Source: Sipunculus nudus
Taxonomy: Eukaryota; Annelida; Sipuncula; Golfingiida; Sipunculidae
NCBI GenBank assembly: GCA_026874595.1
Contig: CM049320.1
Location: 26,204,214 to 26,268,213, forward strand
DNA length: 64,000 bases
Reading direction: 5' to 3'
The notes under the pieces are model-generated. The model searched no databases and had not been told where the DNA came from. It saw only the letters and a list, made by a program, of their open reading frames with translations. A program made the position numbers and the translations under genes. Below, piece by piece: positions 27,376-33,800 of this stretch; positions within the stretch are counted from its first letter, which is position 1; each line of letters starts with the position of its first letter.

Positions 27376-30071
27376 TTGCCTATTTTTCAGGGTTACCAGA
27401 AGAAAAATGCCTTTATTATAACACAATACCCGCTGCCGGATACACTCGTGGACTTTTGGAGACTTGTGTATGAATACAGATGTACAACAATAGTCAGTCT
27501 AGATGACCATGAGAAACCGGTATGTATATTAAAATAATTATTTGCCTCCGCCAGGAGGGTATGCATTCATTCCTGTTAGTGTGTGGGTGTGTGTGTGTGT
27601 TCATAACATTACTCATGCGTTCTTGAACGGAATGTCTTGAACTATTAGATGGCAGTGATTTAGGCGGATTCTGAAGCGTCATCAAGTAATATTAAAAAAA
27701 TGTACGGTCACTTATGCATGAATGAACATAGAAATATAGGCCAAACATTTAGTGAATGCACAGAATTTCTTGTCTCATAAGCCGCGCATTGCGACCCGGC
27801 TACCTGTTCAGGTCATGGTCGAGCTACAAGCACTTCGCACTGGTGGCGTCCAGTGTTTTCTCGGAGCGTTTTTGAATTCCAACGGCGGAGGCATGTAACC
27901 ATTTGGATGTAGATTTCTAGCTTTTATTATAAATATTAGTTGTATTAGTAATAGTATATTATCTATTCTTGCTTAGTTTACGTAGTAGCTGACGTAGTTA
28001 AGTTTGTGAGAGAAACAAACATTTCCATCTGAGTTATTGAAAAGACTAAGAGGAAGAAAAAGAAAATGTTCCTGATAGATATTAGATGGAAGTACAAGAA
28101 TAGTACATTTGCGAACAAAATATTCTCTTTCTCAGCATATGTGAGATAATTTGGGAACTGACCTACCTCAGAACACACTTTGCATAATTCTGACAGTTGA
28201 AGATCCAACACGGTTATTTCTTAGGCGTGGTCATAGAGGAGTCGCGTAACAAAATCGAGTGATACCACCGTCAGTTATTCAACGTCATTCTACTTGAAAA
28301 TAAAGTTACTGTACATGTGTTATGAGAATAAATGATCGAATGGTACTTTGCCACACATGTTTAATATATCAGATTTCAATTGGAATAAACAACTGTTTAA
28401 AAATCCCCTGGTCACATTTTGTTGATTTCCTCCAATATAAGCTTATTAAACAATTGAATTCAGTGTCTTATTCTTACACTAATAAATAAAATTATAGTTT
28501 ACACAATCGTTTTAAAATTTATTTACTTACGTCAGATAATACCTTACGCTCAGGATAATACCTAACCAGATAAACTATAAACTTTATTTATTGTACAACC
28601 CATGCAAAATAAGTAAGATTTGTAGTTTATCCGGTATGCAGTTTAGCGATTCTCCTTGATATAAAGTTTTTACATACATTTTCTTACGTTTTACTATTGA
28701 CAGCCATATTGGTCAGATACAGAGGACACGGTCGGGCCGTTCACAGTTCAATCTACTGAAGGCAAGGTTTCCCGAAATATGGAGCTATTTTATCAGGTAA
28801 TGTCTTGTTTTAACAATAAATGATGCTAGCAAAAGGTAAATTAACAAAAACACTAAAAAGTGATAGACCTTGACCGAAATAAAATATATTTTGGTATATC
28901 ATTTTCCTTTTTACTGTATTTGTATTCCAAACTTGGGTTCCGGTTTCAGTTTTGAAATGGTGCTTTTAAATATCAGTCCAAAAGAGAGCAGACTGTGATA
29001 TGAAACTTAGGACGTTTAATTGGACATTTCATGTTAATTGTACAAGCAGTAAAGGTTTCAACTGTAGTTTCATATGTATCGCAAAAGTAACGCATTGTAT
29101 TTAGCATACATTTCTTTCATTTGGCACGTTCCAGTCATGAGTTAAAAAAATAGGTCTGTACGTAAAAAGCTTTGACGTTTTATTAGAGTGAGAACGATGC
29201 AGGAATTTTTTTTCTATCTGTAGAAGGAGATCATGAAGATGAAACATTTCAACATCTCCATGTCAAATTCCTCAACAAAACTTCCCGAGAAGGACTTGTC
29301 CCTGGAGACTTACAGAGCCATCAACAGGTGGCAGCAGGAGTCCGGTGATGGCGTCATTCTTATTCATTGCAGGTTTGAGGAGTGTATTGTTACTTTTGGT
29401 CTGTTCCATCCAGGGACGTATCCAGGGGTGCCGCAGTAGAATTCACCATCCCTCCCCCATCCGACTTTGCATATAATACTGAAGTTGAATAACTGGACAC
29501 TAGAAAAACAATATAACATGAAAATAATCGTGGAAAAACCTTAATATATCAGTCAATTCATTACTGTACATTTTCATCTGTAAGAATGTATACACAAAGA
29601 TCTATCCCGGGTATGTTAAATCGGAATCTGTCAAACGATAAGAAAGCATGGATCAGAAACGAATAATTAGTTGATTGTAATATTCGACTCTTTTTTTCGT
29701 TACAAGAATATAAAAACTCCGAGTTGATTCTTTCGGTTTTTTTTAATGAAAAATGTTAATAAACAGTTTTTAAGAGTAAACAGAGATAGTATATCCGGAT
29801 ATCCCTGTAAAGTATGTTGTATTTTTATGTTTTTCAAAGAAAAATGATATGAAGCGACTGTGTTTCTTCCCAGCTGCACTCAAAGCTCAATTACACTTAA
29901 GTACTTTGATTGTATGAGGGGCAGCTACCTGCTACTTGGTAATAAATAAAATGGTGTCTCTGAAATGACAAAATCAGTACAACATGTGTACGCTTCTGGA
30001 GGATGTGCGGTTATTTCATTTACTGGCTTTCAACCCGTATGCACTCAGTGTAATTTGAGTTTATATGAGTG

Positions 30072-30128
<57 letters not shown>

Positions 30129-30943
30129 ATTTCATGTCTGCACACAACCAACAATCGTTCTCGGTTCAGCCTGGTCCGACCACTGAATGAACTAAAGCTC
30201 TGAACCGGAGGGCCAAAACGCTTTTGGTCGCAACCAAATGTAATGTCAAAGAGCGCCAAAACACGCCACAATGTTGTACTTTGATTCACTTTTGAAATTC
30301 TCTCCTTCCAACAGAAATGGATGTGAATTATCGGGTCTCTTTCTGTCGCTCCACCACATCTGCGAGAAGATAGACTCAGAACAGGAGGTCGACGTCTTCC
30401 ATGCAGTCAAGAAAGTCAGGGAAAGCAGGCCAGAGTTTATACCCACTGTTGTAAGTATAGCAGGCCAGAGTTCATACCCACTACTGTAAGTACAGCAGGC
30501 CGGAGTTTATACCCACTACTGTAAGCAAAAGGGAACCTAATCTTGGCACAGCCTAGTCTCCCTTCTGCAGCAGATCCAATGAGGAGCACCCTAATTAATA
30601 TAAGGTAACAATTAATTGGAAACCATCCATACAATACTGTGTTCAAGGTTAATGGTGGCATGATCACTTAATTTGATTTCATCCAATCCACAAATTTAAA
30701 ATACAGTTTTTTTTGTTACAAAACATTCGTAAAATTTGTGTTACTTGGTCTCTGATTCTATAAAGGCATAAGAACAGCGATAGCCTTCAATTTACATCCA
30801 TTTGTATAATAAACTGTTGGTTATTGAATATTTATGGAGTATTTTGTATATCGTCTTTGTCATTTCAGGAACAGTACATGTGGCTCCATGAAGCAGCGTT
30901 TGCATACATCAATTTGTTCAGCACATATTCTAACTTCCGGTAG
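471..30943 (+). CDS. Receptor-type tyrosine phosphatase with fucolectin and EGF-like ectodomain (25 exons, 5' incomplete)
   Basis: Joining 25 exons with AG/GT borders gives one open frame of about 1,167 residues ending in TAG at 30941. In order: a four-Cys module (residues 1-79), a fucolectin/F5-8C-like domain (80-225), EGF-like repeats (226-485), a transmembrane segment (about 497-517), a juxtamembrane region (518-636), PTP domain D1 (about 637-917) and PTP domain D2 (about 918-1160). It should be a plasma-membrane receptor whose D1 removes phosphate from phosphotyrosine in the cytosol: D1 keeps [17 protein letters not shown] and QSPEQY. D2 looks catalytically dead. The first in-window exon starts in phase 1, so a signal-peptide exon must lie upstream. 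Extracellular exons are all phase 1-1. No vertebrate RPTP subtype has exactly this ectodomain to my knowledge, so I give no symbol. The ligand is unknown. Confidence 0.9.
738..850 (+). repeat. Interspersed repeat family B, copy 1
   Basis: GACGGTGGTGCCACTCGAC, AACTCCTCTGT, GATGCCAAGTGTGTCCTAAGG. Related copies at 1137-1255 and 2112-2185; all end in a G-rich run. Confidence 0.6.
1137..1255 (+). repeat. Interspersed repeat family B, copy 2
   Basis: CATGGCGGTACCACTCAACC ... AACTCCTCTGTGG ... ACCACGTGTGTCCAAAGGGG. Confidence 0.6.
1458..1535. repeat. (TA)n / (TATACA)n microsatellite
   Basis: Continuous TA dinucleotides with a few ACAC steps. Open frames of Tyr-Ile across it are artefacts. Confidence 0.9.
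2112..2185 (+). repeat. Interspersed repeat family B, copy 3
   Basis: GGCGATGGCGGCACCC ... TTGAACTGTCTGGAACGATG CCACG-TTTGTCCTAAGGGG. Confidence 0.55.
2745..2900 (+). repeat. Interspersed repeat family A, copy 2
   Basis: CGAGTGCAAAACCATC, TCTTCT, AAAACTGATAT and TCAGTCTGAGGTCACA match the copy at 3855-3985. Confidence 0.55.
2935..3235 (+). repeat. Two tandem units of about 150 bp
   Basis: GGAAACCTGAAATTAGGTCA TGGTGAC occurs at about 2968 and 3121, each followed by CAGTCAGTCAG. Resembles the GTGACC/GACCTCATTA units at 52975-53410. Confidence 0.65.
3449..3679 (+). CDS. RPTP exon 2: fucolectin/F5-8C-like domain, N-terminal half
   Basis: Acceptor gctttttcag, donor GTAAGT; 231 nt, phase 1-1. 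The motifs [17 protein letters not shown] and [11 protein letters not shown] match the fucolectin-tachylectin-4-pentraxin-1 type of galactose-binding beta-sandwich (family knowledge). The domain is completed by the next exon. Confidence 0.85.
3815..4095 (+). repeat. Interspersed repeat family A, copy 3
   Basis: The longest copy: CGAGTGCAAAACCATCGA ... AAAACTGACATATGG ... TTAATCCCAAGGTC ... CCCCATTATC ... CAGGTGATCGCCTGGC. Confidence 0.55.
4125..5280. repeat. Repetitive region dense in TACGA/TCGTA words
   Basis: A block ACGACAGGTC(C/T)ACGACAGAAA with its flank GTCACATACATC(G/T)CACAACA occurs at 4130-4190 and 4533-4595. CGTAAGAA, TTCGTA and ACGAAC words recur until 5280. No gene is supported here. 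Probably a decayed transposon of unknown type. Confidence 0.45.
5598..5775. mobile_element. pogo/Tigger-like MITE with TA target duplication
   Basis: TA|CAGTGAAAACTCG ... CGGGCGTTTACTG|TA. The CAGT ends and TA duplication fit the pogo group of Tc1/mariner elements. 178 bp, non-coding. Confidence 0.55.
5906..6112 (+). CDS. RPTP exon 3: fucolectin/F5-8C-like domain, C-terminal half
   Basis: Acceptor gtgttcgacag, donor GTACGC; 207 nt, phase 1-1. Contains GRYRVVGG, an internal Cys pair (TLCAE, IRCNT) and the closing LCKVVVYG strand, typical of the end of the fucolectin fold (usually LCEVEVYG). Confidence 0.85.
6600..6680 (+). repeat. GTCCGTCCG / CAGCTGACTA repeat, copy 1
   Basis: AGCACAGCTGACT ... 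GAGGTATAGCGATGG ... TCGTCCGTCCG. Same family, better preserved, at 38672-38725 (plus) and inverted at 35745-35820 and 46130-46200. Confidence 0.55.
7558..7695 (+). CDS. RPTP exon 4: EGF-like repeat
   Basis: Acceptor cattttttTCAG, donor GTAAAA; 138 nt, phase 1-1. Reads [16 protein letters not shown] and ends GQKCEG, with evenly spaced cysteines of MEGF/laminin-EGF style. Confidence 0.82.
8971..11102. mobile_element. hAT-like DNA transposon, 2.13 kb, degenerate
   Basis: Perfect 14-bp terminal inverted repeats (CAGACCTGGGAGCC / GGCTCCCAGGTCTG) are flanked by an 8-bp target duplication with one mismatch (CCGATTCA / CCGATTTA). TIRs starting CAG and 8-bp duplications are hallmarks of hAT. Subterminal regions hold clusters of GCCGCC on the left and AGCCGGC/GGCTGGC on the right. 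Sits in the intron before RPTP exon 5. The interior includes (TA)n tracts at 10274-10416. Confidence 0.8.
10577..10800 (-). pseudogene. Possible hAT transposase C-terminal remnant
   Basis: Inside the hAT-like element, a minus-strand frame reads [20 protein letters not shown] and [20 protein letters not shown]. This recalls the SEAERxFSxMNxI...RNRL...L motif of the hAT C-terminal dimerisation region. The rest of the transposase is not visible. The match is short. Confidence 0.35.
11530..11754 (+). CDS. RPTP exon 5: EGF-like repeats
   Basis: Acceptor tattttacag, donor GTAAGT; 225 nt, phase 1-1. Encodes about 1.7 EGF-like units, with [20 protein letters not shown] and [12 protein letters not shown], the pattern of multiple-EGF (MEGF) proteins. 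Confidence 0.9.
12567..12613. repeat. 47-nt block with a hairpin, copy 1
   Basis: AGAGGTTCGTTT / AAACGACCTCT forms a stem (one bulged T) with loop TGAGTAG. The block recurs at 59303-59349 with four mismatches. Confidence 0.7.
12694..12828 (+). CDS. RPTP exon 6: EGF-like repeat
   Basis: Acceptor gatattgcag, donor GTAAGT; 135 nt, phase 1-1. Eight cysteines, ending [14 protein letters not shown]. Confidence 0.88.
13619..13753 (+). CDS. RPTP exon 7: EGF-like repeat
   Basis: Acceptor tatattttag, donor GTAAGT; 135 nt, phase 1-1. [10 protein letters not shown] ... [12 protein letters not shown]. Same length and cysteine layout as exon 6, as expected for a tandemly duplicated exon. Confidence 0.88.
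14067..14364. mobile_element. Nested foldback repeat: two hairpins sharing one loop core
   Basis: Outer arms of about 88 bp (14150-14238 and 14278-14364) are near-perfect inverted repeats around a 39-nt loop. A smaller hairpin precedes it (about 14067-14087 with 14141-14161). Both loops hold a copy of the same core, AAACTTTGGAGTTTTCT (14108 and 14251). Confidence 0.8.
14561..14707 (+). CDS. RPTP exon 8: last EGF-like repeat
   Basis: Acceptor atcaacacag, donor GTAATC; 147 nt, phase 1-1. [10 protein letters not shown] ... [10 protein letters not shown]. It is the last ectodomain module before the membrane segment. Confidence 0.86.
15057..15439. mobile_element. MITE with GGCCGTATCCGCAC termini, 383 bp
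   Basis: Perfect 14-bp inverted ends (GGCCGTATCCGCAC and GTGCGGATACGGCC). Subterminal TCCGCA/TGCGGA and CGGATTA/TAATCC words recur inside. No ORF of note. In the intron after RPTP exon 8. Family assignment not attempted beyond TIR-type non-autonomous element. Confidence 0.8.
16415..16520 (+). CDS. RPTP exon 9: transmembrane segment
   Basis: Acceptor ttttccttgaag, weak donor GTGCTG; 106 nt, phase 1 to 2. [11 protein letters not shown] leads into a strongly hydrophobic run ([16 protein letters not shown]) and then the stop-transfer arginines RR. Confidence 0.85.
17047..17102 (+). CDS. RPTP exon 10: short juxtamembrane exon
   Basis: Acceptor gtttttcag, donor GTAGGT; 56 nt, phase 2 to 1. Encodes the basic stretch [19 protein letters not shown] just inside the membrane. 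Confidence 0.75.
17404..17693 (+). CDS. RPTP exon 11: acidic juxtamembrane region
   Basis: Acceptor ttctcacag, donor GTACCC; 290 nt, phase 1 to 0. Rich in Ser, Thr, Glu and Lys, then [12 protein letters not shown] and [14 protein letters not shown] could be a tyrosine-based docking or sorting motif (inference). It ends just before the D1 fold begins. Confidence 0.85.
18095..18160. repeat. (GA)n microsatellite
   Basis: About 33 GA units in the intron before RPTP exon 12. Confidence 0.95.
18366..18453 (+). CDS. RPTP exon 12: start of PTP D1
   Basis: Acceptor gtttattgcag, donor GTAAGT; 88 nt, phase 0 to 1. Ends in [10 protein letters not shown], the KNRY substrate-recognition loop with Phe in place of the usual Tyr. 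Confidence 0.85.
18926..19002 (+). CDS. RPTP exon 13: D1, HSRV and INANYI motifs
   Basis: Acceptor ttgattacag, donor GTAAGT; 77 nt. Reads [11 protein letters not shown] ... [10 protein letters not shown], conserved motifs of the classical PTP fold. Confidence 0.92.
19452..19660 (+). repeat. 52-bp minisatellite, four copies
   Basis: CTCCATGTTTATT starts at 19461, 19513, 19565 and (as CTCCATATTTATT) 19617: a constant 52-bp period. In the intron between RPTP exons 13 and 14. The open frame across it is accidental because 52 is not a multiple of three. Confidence 0.85.
19902..19938 (+). CDS. RPTP exon 14: D1 micro-exon
   Basis: Acceptor tttgttgtag, donor GTAACC; 37 nt. [13 protein letters not shown] continues INANYI directly and matches the classical FIAAQGP motif. 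Confidence 0.9.
20481..20578 (+). CDS. RPTP exon 15: D1
   Basis: Acceptor cttttcaacag, donor GTACGT; 98 nt. [17 protein letters not shown] and [12 protein letters not shown], the classical DFWRMVWE / IVMLTN strands, with Ile for the usual Trp in DFW. Confidence 0.92.
21307..21435 (+). CDS. RPTP exon 16: D1
   Basis: Acceptor tttgctgcag, donor GTATAG; 129 nt, phase 0-0. [11 protein letters not shown] is the conserved KCxxYWP motif, followed by beta-strand sequence ending RKLLLGK. Confidence 0.92.
21849..23207. mobile_element. 1.36-kb TIR element inserted in a (TA)n tract
   Basis: Ends are CTGTAGATTCAGA... and its inverse ...TCTGAATCTACAG, with further matching CGTGGTTTT / AAAACCACG. (TA)n runs flank both sides (21806-21848 and 23208-23254), consistent with insertion at TA. 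No transposase visible. Lies between RPTP exons 16 and 17. Confidence 0.75.
23650..23798 (+). CDS. RPTP exon 17: D1 WPD loop
   Basis: Acceptor tcccttcag, donor GTATGT; 149 nt, phase 0 to 2. [10 protein letters not shown] holds the general-acid Asp. Ends VVHC, with the catalytic Cys as the last complete codon before the split codon. Confidence 0.95.
23866..23950 (+). repeat. Interspersed repeat family C, copy 1
   Basis: AAAGGGGTCTATTCCATATC, CTGACGTTTATAAACTAAAG, CCTTAAACCTTTTATAAA. Other copies at 25285-25500, 32435-32620 and 51845-52045. Confidence 0.6.
24720..24870 (+). repeat. Interspersed repeat family G, copy 1
   Basis: AGCTCAAAATTGGTAAGTTT ... GATGCCTGAGAACCATACCT TTTATT; a copy is at 45730-45840. 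Confidence 0.6.
25132..25267 (+). CDS. RPTP exon 18: D1 catalytic P-loop
   Basis: Acceptor cttttttacag, donor GTAAGC; 136 nt, phase 2 to 0. With the previous exon it completes [10 protein letters not shown] (CX5R catalytic loop). Also [15 protein letters not shown], the start of the Q-loop. Confidence 0.95.
25285..25500 (+). repeat. Interspersed repeat family C, copy 2
   Basis: GATGTCTATTCCGATAACTG, ACGTCTATTAGCTGAGGATA, then CCGCCAAAATAACCCAAACA and AACAAGGACATCTTTTA. Lies between the RPTP exon 18 donor and the exon 19 acceptor. Confidence 0.6.
25512..25640 (+). CDS. RPTP exon 19: end of D1
   Basis: Acceptor tgtgttacag, donor GTAATT; 129 nt, phase 0-0. [14 protein letters not shown] completes the QSPEQY Q-loop and the last helix of D1. 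Confidence 0.93.
25984..26157 (+). CDS. RPTP exon 20: start of D2
   Basis: Acceptor tgtttacag, donor GTAAGA; 174 nt, phase 0-0. Contains [16 protein letters not shown] and [10 protein letters not shown], a diverged version of the NR..ILP...R / YINA motifs. Confidence 0.88.
26340..26890 (+). repeat. Interspersed repeat family D, copy 1
   Basis: GTTGATAAACACAGTCCACG and CTGGAGTAAGCAAACGGTTT match 59890-60165. In the intron after RPTP exon 20; no exon seen here. Confidence 0.5.
27290..27371. repeat. (TA)n tract just upstream of the exon 21 acceptor
   Basis: Two TA runs end only about 20 nt before the RPTP exon 21 acceptor, so the region normally holding the branch point is largely microsatellite. 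Confidence 0.9.
27391..27519 (+). CDS. RPTP exon 21: D2
   Basis: Acceptor tatttttcag (just after a (TA)n tract), donor GTATGT; 129 nt, phase 0-0. [29 protein letters not shown] is represented; FIITQYPL and VDFWRLV are typical D2 motifs. Confidence 0.93.
27541..27740 (+). repeat. Interspersed repeat family E, copy 1
   Basis: TGCCTCCGCCAGGAGGGTAT ... ATTCCTGTTAGTGTGTG ... TCATGCGTTCTTGAACGGAA ... GGTCACTTATGCATGAATGA. Copies at 43725-44040 and 47995-48230, inverted at 54185-54605. Confidence 0.65.
28704..28796 (+). CDS. RPTP exon 22: D2
   Basis: Acceptor ctattgacag, donor GTAATG; 93 nt, phase 0-0. [17 protein letters not shown] aligns with the YWP...G.F.V segment of D2 domains. Confidence 0.88.
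29224..29372 (+). CDS. RPTP exon 23: D2, WPD loop missing
   Basis: Acceptor ctatctgtag, weak donor CAG|GTTTGA; 149 nt, phase 0 to 2. Where a WPD loop is expected there is [19 protein letters not shown], with no W-P-D/E. Ends VILIHC, the pseudo-active-site Cys. Confidence 0.87.
30076..30126. repeat. (TA)n microsatellite
   Basis: About 25 TA units in the intron before RPTP exon 24. Confidence 0.95.
30315..30450 (+). CDS. RPTP exon 24: D2 degenerate P-loop
   Basis: Acceptor ctccttccaacag, donor GTAAGT; 136 nt, phase 2 to 0. The join reads [10 protein letters not shown]: the position of the CX5R arginine is Leu. The exon end and donor are repeated twice more just downstream (30425-30529). Confidence 0.88.
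30425..30529 (+). repeat. 35-bp tandem repeat carrying the splice donor, three copies
   Basis: GCAGGCCAGAGTTTATACCC and its following ACTGTTGTAAGT recur at 30425, 30460 and 30495. Each copy contains the end of RPTP exon 24 plus a GTAAG donor. Only the first keeps the frame. Confidence 0.85.
30869..30943 (+). CDS. RPTP exon 25: last coding exon
   Basis: Acceptor tttgtcatttcag; 75 nt including [20 protein letters not shown] is the classical final helix (EQYxFxYxA); the tail ends STYSNFR. Confidence 0.92.
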   Translation, partial: EQYMWLHEAAFAYINLFSTYSNFR

Positions 30944-31461
30944 CGGCACCCGTAATGGAAGACAGGTTCTTATATATTTGAATCTTTCAAGATGAAGAAT
31001 TAATGTCACCATTCAAGATGGAATAATATTGCGTTTACAAGAACAAGGCTTCTCCTAATATTCCAATATTATATGCCCACACGATTTTGTCACTTTGTTT
31101 TTTTCTGTTGTGTTCAATTTGAAACATAACGTTTTAATGAAAGAACTCGGCGAACTGATGGATTCATGAGTGAGTTGTCGGAAGGGGTTTCCTATAAAAT
31201 GCCATTGATATCTGGGTTTTGATGGTGCGGGTCGCCAGAAAATATTAGAGTCTCTATGAGACCTTGATTATTGTTTATTATATGCAAATTAGGCAAGCCA
31301 TAACGTCTCACGAACAAACCATTTTGACTGGATAGTCCTAGGTCAAAGATTTGAAATGACTTATTAGTTCAGATATAAACTGTGATATTGTTGGTTCAAT
31401 GTATTTTGCATATATCTGTAGATTGCTATCGAATAATCCTGTATTAATCCTGTATTTTGCG

Positions 31462-31467
31462 AATAAA
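31462..31467 (+). terminator. Candidate poly(A) signal of the RPTP gene
   Basis: AATAAA about 520 nt after the stop codon, followed by T-rich sequence. It is the first canonical hexamer I noticed downstream. A transcript end would be needed to confirm it. Confidence 0.35.
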
Positions 31468-31704
31468 ACCCAATAATTGCTGTATCGTTTCTTCCTTCCA
31501 AAATTTATACCAGAACTCGCGAAGATCCAGTTACCAGTGCTGCACTATGTGGTTCATGGAGAAAAGTGTAAATTTCTGCGGGAAAAATGTATATAACTAT
31601 GAAAGAAATATGAAAAAAAGTGAAATCATTGCGAAATAACTCATTTTCAGGTATATTCTTATAGTATGTGATATTTCTAAACAAGCTTCATGTATGAAAG
31701 TAGG

Positions 31705-31705
<1 letters not shown>

Positions 31706-31748
<43 letters not shown>
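31706..31748. repeat. (TA)n microsatellite
   Basis: About 21 TA units downstream of the RPTP gene. Confidence 0.95.
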
Positions 31749-31750
<2 letters not shown>

Positions 31751-32434
31751 CTGTATTTCATATATCCAATGATTTTGTAAAACATTGGTATGATCACAGA
31801 GAAAATCATCACTTATAAAATGCCACTATTATGGAATACTGTCAGTACATGCCTATTGCAGTCAATTAGTTCAGGTAAACGGCATTTAATCACCATCAGA
31901 ATATGATTATTTTAGAATAAATAGCATACTAAAGTATTAATCCCTGAAAAAGTATTAAAAATGTATAGAATAAATGTCTTGTCTGAAAAAAAGTATGTTA
32001 CTCTAAAAAATCATTCAGAGGCAGCACTGACTTACAGAGAAAATTAAAAGATCATTCTAGACTTGTAGTGAGAATCAAACATACTTATCGAAGGGGTCTT
32101 ATTTTATTTAATTCCGCTAGAAAACCATCTATCTGACATATTCGTCGTAACGTTGAAACTGGTATTCTAAAAACGGAACCGGGTGTAAGACAGGATTAAT
32201 GGCATTTACCATAAATTTCGCCATTTTGAACGGTTATTTACTCATTTTCAAACTCGGTTAGTACGTGCTTGGGAAAACAACAACAAGCCGTGTAAGACAA
32301 AACAGGCATTTTAGACTACGCATTACTCGGGAGGTTTAAAACTATCATACAATTAGGACAGGTAGATATGATGTCCCTTGGATCTTTCACGTTTCGTGAT
32401 TACAGGAAACTAGGTTAAAATATACTTAAAAAGG

Positions 32435-32620
32435 GCTTTTTCCCGTATCTGACGTCTATTAAAGGGGTCTATTCTCACATCTGTATAAAACTAAATATAA
32501 TATCCGGAGATTTTATAAAAAAAATTGCCAGAAAAACCTAATCTCACAATCAAATGTACATATGTATGAACATCCCCACACCGGATAAAGTTACGGTGTG
32601 CGTTTTTTTCTTGAGATGAC
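32435..32620 (+). repeat. Interspersed repeat family C, copy 3
   Basis: CCCGTATCTGACGTCTATTA directly followed by AAAGGGGTCTATTCTCACAT: two heads in tandem. Confidence 0.55.
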
Positions 32621-32867
32621 TGTTGTATGATACATAAGTGTTTTAGCTCTATTAGTCTATTATCAATGCAAGGAGAAGGATGAGGATATAAATAAGGCCT
32701 TTATTATGCAAAAGTTATGGTCTATACCTAGAAAGCACGATATACTGTTCCTCACCAATACACACACACACTCACTCTCTATACATATATGTCTGTGTGT
32801 ATGTTAAAGTCAATGTGTTAAATCATTCAATGTGCCTGAAATTTTCAGTACATATACATATATTTTG

Positions 32868-33480
32868 CCATTGAGATTATTGGGCTAATAACGGATTCGA
32901 TCCCATGTGTATTCTTTGATGCACGAGAAAGTGGTCTTGCATGGTAAAAGATTTGCTGCATTCCGTACTCGTATATGTTTCTTCCCCCGGAATGTGATTT
33001 CTTATGTACATACAGTTGGCTAGGGTGCTTGACATATTTACCACAGTCTTCACACTTGTGTGTTTTAATCCTAGTGTGATTTTTGTTGTGCATTGAAGAT
33101 ATCGTTTTATCCAGAAACATTTGCCACATTCATCACACTTGAAAGGTTTGAACCAAGTATGCATTTCTTCATGTGCGCGAACCCCTATGTGTGTTTTATA
33201 TGTACAGAAAGAACCTGCTTTGTACGGAAACATTTCCCACAATCAAAGGTTTTTACACTTGTATGTATCTTCTCATATAAGCCTTATGATTCCTGGATTC
33301 AGCAAAATATTTGCAACAATCTTCACAGTTAAATGGTTTTTTCCTTGCATGTGTTGATTTATGGAATTTCAAATACTCTTTTATACGGAAACATTTGCCA
33401 CATTCGTCACATCTGAAGGCCTTTTCAGCGGCGTGTGTCTTTCGATGTCTGTTTATCTGTATTCTGGTCAGTCCTGGGAT
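32868..33480 (-). pseudogene. Decayed C2H2 zinc-finger array
   Basis: Minus-strand fragments in all frames carry C2H2 fingers and linkers: AFRCDECGKCFRIKEYLKFH, KPFNCEDCCKYFAESRNH, TFDCGKCFRTKQVLSVH, FKPFKCDECGKCFWIKRYL, THKCEDCGKYVKHPSQLYVH and TSTECSKSFTMQDHFLVH. Frameshifts and in-frame stops between fingers, and missing zinc ligands in several, show it is broken. Its upstream side ends abruptly at the tandem repeat beginning near 33475. It appears to be a dead copy of a KRAB-less zinc-finger gene or of its finger exon. Confidence 0.8.
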
Positions 33481-33800
33481 GTTCCGAGACACCAGGAGGG
33501 ACAGGGGGCCTTACCGTCAAAGTATTAAATTGCTTGCAATTTGCACCTTTTCCCCCCGAGAAAAAAAAAATGGCTGGGGTGTCCGCAAATTGTAAGCAAT
33601 CTAATAATCTGACCTGGGGTGTGCCGGGCGAGCAGGAGAAAGAGTGCCTGTTTGGCTGTCAAGGTAGCAGTTTGCTAGCAATTTTCGAATTTTACGAATA
33701 AATGGGGGGGGGGGGGGGGGATGTGTGTGCGCAAATTGCCAGCATTTTGCGAGTCAGACCTGGCCTCCGCTGAGCGGACAGGAGAGAAAGGAAAGCTGGT
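33475..33800 (+). repeat. Diverged tandem repeat, first cluster
   Basis: Units of about 120 bp with GTCCGCAAATTG, TTGCTAGCAATTT, GACCTGG, CCGGGCGAGCAGGAGA and CCCCCGAGAAA. A second cluster of the same units lies at 35820-36120, 2 kb away. A poly-G run interrupts it at about 33703-33720. Confidence 0.65.
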
